A stretch of 64,000 nucleotides of DNA from Seminavis robusta (Eukaryota > Bacillariophyta > Bacillariophyceae > Naviculales > Naviculaceae): contig CAICTM010000091.1 of NCBI GenBank assembly GCA_903772945.1, positions 60,758-124,757 of the forward strand, read 5' to 3'. Positions 57,219-64,000 of this stretch are shown in pieces. Every line of letters begins with the position of its first letter. Position 1 is the stretch's first letter. The notes beneath the pieces were generated by a model, which saw only the letters and a program-made list of their open reading frames with translations, had not been told where the DNA came from and searched no databases. The position numbers were made by a program, and so were the translations under genes.

Positions 57219-57713
57219 CTACGTCCGGTAGGCCTGGTCTAATGACTGTGTACGTTCCTTTCGGGCAGTCGTAGACGATGTTGCAATTCTTGCGGACATT
57301 CTTTTAACAGATAAGATGTTCGTGATTCCTCTTTCATCGAACCATACTCTCTGTTTGTGGCCAGCTAACTTGGCTGTGTGCTGGACCTTCAGCTTGCCTC
57401 CGGTACTCTTCACTGTAATTGGACGATCGGCTTTCCTGATGTCGGTAACCATGTCTTTATTACAGAATAGATCCAACGTGGACTGGTTGTCCAGTAGCTG
57501 GATCTCTCTCATATCTATGTCGTCCAACCCTTTTGTGTGGGCGACTATGCCTTGCTTAGTCGGTTTATTCGTTCCGTCCGTCTTCGTTCTGTCCGCGAAC
57601 AGCGGTACACCGAACGTAACGAAACCTTTCTCGACTTTCTCGTCATCTGACTGCGTGATGTCAGAGTCGGCAGCATCCTGTTCTTCGTTCAGGGTTGTCA
57701 ATGCTGTCGTCAT
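57219..57713 (-). pseudogene. Protease region of the second Copia element
   Basis: Upstream in the same frame a zinc knuckle CFTCHEKGHPASHC lies at about 57880-57915, then Ser/Lys/Asp-rich linker text, then MTTALTTLNEEQD. The protease-like active site is IQLLDNQSTLDLFCN (LDNQST), with Asn where the standard DSG/DTG motif has Ser or Thr. It continues VKSTGGKLKVQHTAKLAGHK and WFDERGITNILSVKRM before the frameshift near 57290. Confidence 0.78.
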
Positions 57714-57930
57714 TTTATCTTGCAGTTTGCTGATAGTAGCTAGGGTTCTCCTTTGAGTGCTACTAGAGCTTTTCTTGCTCGACGTGCTTGACTTGCTACG
57801 CTTGCTTGACCTCGACTTGTCGTCGTCGTCTTTGTCTTTATCTTTGTCTTTATTTTTGTCAGGACAGTGCGATGCTGGATGTCCTTTCTCGTGGCAGGTA
57901 AAGCATTCTTTCTCTTTCCAGTATTCTTTA

Positions 57931-59166
57931 TCATAGCTCGCGTTTCCGCGCCTTTTCCTCTGCCACCACCCCGTCCTCTCCCGCCTTGTGCTGTCTGAGC
58001 AAAGGAGCTTCCGTGGGAAGTGGACTGTCGTGGGATGTTACTCTTGTGTGTTTGTCCAAAAGGTGTAATACCTCATGTAACGTGTGGGGATAGTTATCAG
58101 TGCCTTTGGCAAAGTCGTCCCTCAGGTTCTGTTTAAGCTTGGTATTTTCGGCTGAACTATTTGTTAAGAAGATGTAACTATAGTACCGTTCTTCAGCGTA
58201 TGCCGAGACTTTCTTCTGGTCATCGGCTCCAAGGTCAGCGTATGCTGTGTTTGGGTGGAGTAGTTTCGCCGTATGCAGCAGGGCTGCATCGTGTATCTTT
58301 GAAATACCCACGGATTTTGCAATGTCCCTTTTCGTGGTAAATTGCTCGTGGTATTCGGAAGCGGTAAGGCTCCCTTGGTGGAAATTCAACAGTTGTTTTT
58401 CCAGTTGGAATAATGTGTGGTACACAAAATTATCATCGGTCTGGGCCATGATCGTCTTATGGATCATTTTTCGTAGCTCCAGTGGGTCGCATCTTAACAG
58501 GACGTCATCAAAGTCCGTGTTCTGCTTCATCTTGTCCTTTAATAGTCGGGTGCACTGCCCTAGGATCAAGTTGAAAGCTTTGCCTCTATTTTCTTGTAGT
58601 TTTGCCAACCTCGTAAGGTGGGTCTTCATCAGCCCTCCATACTCTGCTTTCTCGAGTCCCCGGAGTTCCTCTTCCGGTGGGTCGGCTATGGCTGCCGTAA
58701 GGTCGGCTATTTCATTAACGAGTTGTGCTTTTTCTATCGTTAGTGTGCGTAAGCTACCGAGAGTCGGGTCATTGGTGACTGCGGTTATCTCTGATTCTAG
58801 TAGCTGTAGGCTTGCTTGGGTTGCCGATAGGAGACGACGGTTGTTCACTTCACGTCGTATCTTCGCCGTTTCAAGCCTGTTCTGGGTCTCCGTTGAGTAC
58901 ACCGGTGCTACCAACACTGTCTGTTTCAGGTTGCGTAGCTCATTGCTCATGTCGTCACCCATCGTTTGTCCAACGTGGATGACGATCTTCTCCCATGTGC
59001 GTATCATCTGGTCTGCCGTTCCAGATCCAGTTGTACCGAAGTTAAACACATGTTGGTCGAGGGCTTTGCATGAACCTTTCTGCTGGTTCGACGATGGGCT
59101 GGTTCTTCCATGCCCTCGTGCTTTGCCGCCTCCTCGGCCACCTCTTCCTCTACCTCTACTGCTCAT
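57931..59166 (-). pseudogene. Gag of the second Copia element
   Basis: 411 codons from MSSRGRGRGGRGGGKARGHG. It is helical, with the UBN2-like capsid pattern (LLKDKMKQNTDFDDVLLRCD, LFQLEKQLLNFHQGSLTASE, YHEQFTTKRDIAKSVGISK). Near its end the frame is lost: SSFAQTAQGGRGRGGGRGK is readable in a second frame and SYDKEYWKEKECFTC in the third, so two frameshifts separate it from the zinc knuckle. Confidence 0.85.
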
Positions 59167-61426
59167 TGTCTATGCTACGGTAGGTGGACTATTTCAATTC
59201 GTTGTTTTTTGATTGACTAGCTCTTTAATTGAAGGTCTCGTCCGACTACTTATTCGTCTTTTGGCTATGGGGCGATAACTTCAAATTTATACTCCTGGCT
59301 AGGGAGTGTTAAATCTATTTACTAAAGATCTTGCAGGGAGGGAACGATTGCTTCACACACTGTGCGGTCGTTTCCACTCCGAACCCGTTTCTTTGTATTG
59401 TTGATTCCTTGTTGGGTGCCCGTCCTTTGGCCCCTGCGCTGGCACTATGGCTTTCGCGCTTGTTGTTGGCTCTGACAGTTCCGGCTGGATGCTGTCGGCT
59501 CTCCTATCGACAATCCTTGTGGATTCTGCCGATGAAACTCTGTTGCCGCCGACGAAACTCGTTGCGTCGTCGCGGTCTTGATCCGTCCTCGGATTCTTCA
59601 CTCATTGCGTCGTCGCGATCCGTCCTCGGATCTTGCGTCGTCGCTGTTGCTGTCGATCCTTCGACAGGCTTCTCTTGTTGCTGTCAACACGACAGTCTCC
59701 TTGCTGTTGCACTCGCGTCGTCGCTATCCTTGAAGGTGAGACTCCAGGCAAACCAGCAAAGGGGATGAGTCCCAGTTGCCTGGTCAGTCTGGAATCTGAC
59801 ATCACCCGCTCAACTCATAGCTGGCAGATGGTAGGCCCAGGCAACCAAAGACCACACTTTGGTTGTTGATGGATCTGCAAATGGCCATGGTGTTGCCTTA
59901 TGGCCAACACCATCTACTGTTGGTTCCTAACCAACTACCACACCGCAATGGTGTGCTTCGCTTTTTCTTTGTCTCGGGCACCCCCTTTGCCCGAGTCCCT
60001 GGGTTTTTCCCTTTGTCTATTATCCATACTTTGTTATTGGTAGACTTGTCTTTGGATCCGACTTTTACTCGGTTTTCCTCTTTTCCTTTCTTTAATCATT
60101 TGATTACTACCTATAGTGGTTTCGCCTAATGCGACCACTGGCCTTGTTGGCCCTATTATTCCCCTTTATGGTCCCTCTATTTAATGGATACCTTTTTTTG
60201 TATCGCGTCATTGGTCTTTGACCATGACTGCCCTCCTATTGACTATCCTTATTGGGGCCTGGTCCGCCCCCTCATTGACCATTACTCCTTACACCGGGTG
60301 CTACATTTAGCCCTAGGTACCCTTTGCCCTCGCAAAATATTACCTTAGGACCCGTTCCGTCGTCTCCCTTCCCGGTCGTCTTGACCACCATTGTCACTTG
60401 GATCGTGTCCATTAAAAATTCACAGATTGGCACAGCTTTTGGCCTATCCCGTTTGGGACTCAGTATAATTTTTGCCGCAAATTGTGACAACCTGCTGTCC
60501 TTAAGTCTTTCGGCAACCGCATTAGGACCTTTGGCCCATTTCTTTCCCATGTACAGTCTGACCTCATTTTAACATCGTTCTGCCCGGTTTTGACTGCTTA
60601 ATTGGCTAGGACTTGTTCGCTCTATCTTCCAAGATCAGCTTTAGTTGTTCCCCGGTTTTTTTCTCGTTTCCCGAAATCTCCCTACCATTAGTCTAGTATA
60701 CAACCTACATTGGTGCTGTGGCCCACTGGCCTCCCCTCTTGTTTCCTACCTGTACCCTTGTTTTCTACTTGATCTGACACCCAATCTGGCTCTAGCCAAT
60801 CCTAATGCCAGCTTGTGATTCTCCATATCTTTCCCGAGCCCCAGCTTCCCCCTCTCTCTTTCTCGTCACCTTGACGTTTGTAGATTGTTCCCTTGAACGG
60901 TATCCTCTACCCCTTAGCCTTCCCAATTTTGGTGCTGTGATCCCCCCATTTCCCGTTTCTTCCTCTCTGCATTTGACTTGACGAACACTTAGTACCTATC
61001 CTACAGCCGTATGCATCCCCGCCCCTTTTGGGCCCCTTTCGTCTCCCTTTCCTACCAAAACTCTTCCATCTGCAACCCCCACCCCCTCCTCAACTCAGGA
61101 TACAGTTGATCTACCCCTGTTTTATCGCTCTGCAGCCCCTTTGGAGAGTGTGACATCGTCCACCCGCCAGGGACCACGTATGTTTTGCACTGACTTGATT
61201 GGACTGCAGTTTGTACCCTCACTCGTAGCCAATCCTAGGCTGGGCGGCCAATCTAGTTGTGTGCTGGTTGAATTTGTTCGAACTTCACTTAGCTCACAAT
61301 TAGTATCTAGACCCAGTCTACTCAGATATACTAATTGGACCTGCTTTTTCCCTGTTGCTTTCCAGCTTCACTTGCCCCGTTCGTTGCCCACCAGCCCTAC
61401 CGTTGTTTTCCTACCCTACTTTGACC
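59167..61426. other. Pyrimidine-rich stretch, possibly LTR and leader of the next element
   Basis: From about 59330 to 61420 the plus strand is markedly rich in T and C, with many CCCC and TTTT runs. I see no supported gene. Short repeats of the type TTGCGTCGTCGC(G) and CGTCCTCGGAT occur at 59560-59645. The stretch leads directly into a gag-like ORF, so it may be the 5' LTR and untranslated leader of that element. The partner copy would lie outside the window. Confidence 0.45.
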
Positions 61427-63840
61427 ATGTTTGCCCACGCCAAAGCTGTTCGTGCCCTTGTTGCCAGGGGAAAGAATGCCACTGACCAATGTCTTTCTTC
61501 GTCTCATTCGGGACCCCCCACTTCTGACCACTTGACGCCGATGATCTTTAACCGGGGAACAACCCAGCCCGTTCGTGATGCTCTCTTGGCGGATACCCGC
61601 CACTATGATCAGTTTATGATCATTGTTGACAACAAGCCGGTCTTGTTTGCCAACCCGCAGCCCTTTGTCGACCCGGCTGGTCACACCTGGCTCATTGGTA
61701 ATCTCTCTGACAAGATTGGTGAGGTCGTCCCTGCCAAGATTCCCTTTCGTTGGGCTCGTTCCCACTTCACGGCCCTGGCTCCTGGTTCCGTCATTGAGAA
61801 GTTCAAGTTGACAACGTCTGAACAACATCCCGATGATATCTCTGGTCCTGCCCCGGCCGGTGGTACCCACGAAGATGCTGAACCCCCATCTACGGCCCGT
61901 ATTACTCTCGAGCCACTGATTGTGGCGGGTTCTGAACCAGGTTTCTGTTTCCTCCCTTGCATGTACCCCTGGCCCAAAGGCTTTCCCTTCCCCCAGACCA
62001 CCGATTTAAGTGACCCCACCCAATTGGTTGACGAGTTCACACGTGAAGACCTCCTCCAGGTTTGGCTCCAAGGTGCCCGTTACTCGATCCTCAAGAATGA
62101 TGGTTGGTCCGTCACCCAAGGAGGCAAGATGTTCATGTTAGCTGAACTCGATTGGGAGCCCTTCGCTCTTAATCACACCATTGCTTGACCACGTCAATGC
62201 CCCTCTCCAGTTGATCTCCCCGTCGGCCCCAGAATTTGCTTTAGTTACGTCGTCTGCCAGGGACCAACACGACATGGCTTGGTGCTCTATTGGCCAGCGC
62301 ATTCAAACGGCCGAAGAAGAACGTCGTGATTACGCACTTGAGGTTGCAGCAATTGAAGCCGACCGTCGTGACACTGCCCGTCGTGAATCGGGCCGCTATG
62401 ACTCTGACCATCATGACTCCGACCATCGTCCTGAAGGCACTCCTCCGCTTCGCGCGGATGATCTCTTGACCCAGTTCGGCAAGCTCACGGAAACGTTGAC
62501 CAAGTCCGTCTCCCGTCCATCCAAGAAAGATGAAGAACACGAAGAATACTCCCAGGAAATCATTCGTCGATTCTCGATCATGTATGGTTCTGTCATGATC
62601 AACCCCCATGATGATGGCCAGGATTTCTTCCGCCCCGCTCTCCTAACCGGTACGGGCCTACCCAAATCCAGCGCATCAAGGCGGCAGGGGCTGCTCGCCA
62701 CGTTCAAGGAACAAGTTGCTGCTGCTACGGAAAAAGCTGGTGCTAGCACAAATTACTTGGATGCCCAAGTTACGTTTACTCCAGCTCAAGCCAACTTCGC
62801 ATTGTCTGAGACATACCGTAACTACAATGTTGTCACGGACCCTGTTTCTAGCTCGACTGAGTCCGTTAAGCAGCAACGTTCTATCTTCAACTTCTTATCC
62901 CCCGACATCTCCAACCCCCACTTACAAGGAGCTTGAATCTAGTGGTTTCCTCATGGCCCGCAACTTTGATGAAACCAACAAGAAAGAGGCGGCCCTTCCT
63001 CCAAAAGCCAATGTATTGTATCTTGGCGGCCAAATCCGCACGATTGCCCATGTTATTTAGGCTGTTTGCAACATGCGTTGCGTTGATAGCTACTTCATTG
63101 AAGAGATTGATGATAGTGCCATCATGACACACTTGCGCAACTACCTACTTGTCCTACCGAACAATGGTAAGCACGATAATGGATGCTAACCACGACAGAA
63201 CCTTCCCGTTTCCCATCAACGTTGCTTGGACATCCACACTATTATTTCAGCTTTTGCTGTCCTTGTTACACGAACAGAGTACATCCGTGCCTTGAAGTTC
63301 GATGGCACCATCAGTCCCAAGGTTTATGATTCTGCCAACCAAGTTGCCAACTCCATCATCCGCTCCCTTCAAGTCTCGATTCAGAGGGGTACTAGCAATG
63401 ACTACCGCATGCACCCTATCATCATGACTCTGTTCCAACGCCAAGCTCAGTCTCCTGACGCTTCTGGTCGATCTGCCCGTTCCCCTTTGCCAAAGCGTCA
63501 ACGTATGTCGTCTACGGACTCCCCTCATACCCCTGGCCAGTCCAATCCAGAAGCGAATAAGAGGAAGGGCATCCTCTTATACTCGGGTCCCCAAGCCCGC
63601 TCCCCGCCGTCCTGCAACGTCTTTGCCCGGTCACCGGGCAGTTCCTCGAATGAACGACTTTGCCTCCCGTTCATGTGCCAAGGCTTTGCGTGCACCCGGG
63701 TGGGCTGCAAGCGGGTCCATATTTCGGCCCTCAGCAAGCTCCCTGCCGACAAGCAGGCCCAGCTGAAGTCCTTCGTGGACGCCTCCCCACACCTTTCCTT
63801 TGCTCCTGGACGTGGCCCTGCTGGTAGGGCTTCCTCGTAA
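61427..63840 (+). pseudogene. Gag-like ORF of an unclassified retroelement, decayed, element truncated by window end
   Basis: It starts MFAHAKAVRALVARGKNATD at 61427. The frame runs to 62188, shifts to 62181-62936 (coiled-coil-like, charged, RRDYALEVAAIEADRRDTAR), shifts again near 62920 (GFLMARNFDETNKKEAALPP), and meets in-frame TAG at about 63058 and TAA at about 63188 before ending at 63840. The last part has basic KRQRM and a Cys/His cluster CLPFMCQGFACTRVGCKRVH like the one ending the DIRS-type gag (CMAWALKGSCTSGCKRAATH). A nucleocapsid-like role is inferred. The rest of the protein is not similar to that gag. Polymerase genes would be to the right. Confidence 0.6.
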
Positions 63841-64000
63841 ATGATATCCACCATGTTGATTTGCTGGGATTGAGTTGGCCTTTGTTTGCCCCTTCCCGTA
63901 GCTTTTTTCCTCACTAATAGCATGATTTTCTTTTCTATGTTATTTCTCTAGTCCTTGTTTCCCAGAGTAATCTTCTCCACTGCTCCCCTAGTGAGTTCGA

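Larger units (their letters stand above)
53576..59166 (-). mobile_element. Second Ty1/Copia-like retrotransposon, degenerate
   Basis: On the minus strand the order is gag (59166-57931), zinc knuckle, protease, integrase, reverse transcriptase and RNase H (to 53780). A likely 3' LTR (53576-53720, TGTTGGGG...AACTAACA on the minus strand) follows CACAGGAGTG. No matching 5' LTR is visible to the right of 59166, so it is truncated, rearranged or too diverged to see. At least four frameshifts separate the domains: near 58030 and 57950 in gag, about 57290 before the pre-integrase motif, about 54530 before RNase H, and one within RNase H. Confidence 0.88.

Noticed and set aside
53576-59330. Search for a 5' LTR pair of the second Copia element
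   Set aside because: No stretch right of 59166 matches 53576-53720 by eye, so only a single tentative LTR is reported.
63167-63198. GTAAGC...CACGACAG looks like a 32-bp intron in the last gag-like ORF
   Set aside because: Too short for splicing, and removing it shifts the frame away from RCLDIHTIISAFAV. In-frame stops are the simpler reading.
1-64000. CRISPR arrays, bacterial operons, rRNA or tRNA genes
   Set aside because: No regular spacer-repeat array, no ribosome binding site spacing, and no tRNA- or rRNA-like segment was recognised. Spliced genes indicate a eukaryote.

Overview
The window looks like nuclear DNA of a pennate diatom or a close stramenopile. The reasons are compact genes with short GT-AG introns (84-131 bp where measured, in genes that can be spliced in frame by eye), families typical of diatom genomes (ankyrin-like repeat proteins with an F-box-like head, type II membrane LRR proteins, a receptor-like nucleotide cyclase fused to a phosphodiesterase), and many Ty1/Copia and tyrosine-recombinase retroelements. 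Species is an inference; no rRNA or organelle marker is present.

Left half (1-32 kb), gene-bearing: an AAA ATPase with a helical repeat tail (2785-6751, -); a 528-bp hAT-type MITE with perfect ends and an 8-bp target duplication (7258-7785); a ferredoxin-reductase-like flavoprotein (9625-10548, +); an ankyrin-like repeat protein (11222-12490, -); a Fringe-like glycosyltransferase (13477-14661, +); a three-exon LRR membrane protein (15102-17821, -); a decayed fragment of a retroelement C-terminal domain (18006-18836); a two-exon NarK-type nitrate/nitrite transporter (19683-21636, -); a 15-exon membrane nucleotide cyclase-phosphodiesterase (23427-28432, +); a broken inverted second copy of the NarK gene (29240-30368, +); and a small ORF with a selected four-fold peptide repeat (31820-32197, +).

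Right half (32-64 kb), almost entirely retroelements, nested three deep. A Copia element on + (32937 to about 53110) is split inside its RNase H by a DIRS/PAT-like tyrosine-recombinase retroelement (39384-52142) with split direct repeats A1-ORFs-B1-A2-B2. That element is itself split in its reverse transcriptase ORF by a 5.76-kb LTR element without recognisable pol genes (42539-48300; 255-bp LTRs identical by eye, 5-bp target duplication). Removing each insert restores or nearly restores the host ORF. A second Copia element lies on - (53576-59166), followed by a strongly pyrimidine-rich stretch and a decayed gag of another retroelement running to the window end.

The most unusual signal is in the innermost LTR element. 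The 15 bases abutting its 5' LTR, where the primer binding site should be, are perfectly complementary to a stretch inside its own LTR. This is the layout expected for self-primed reverse transcription (Tf1-like) in an otherwise non-autonomous, very recently inserted element.
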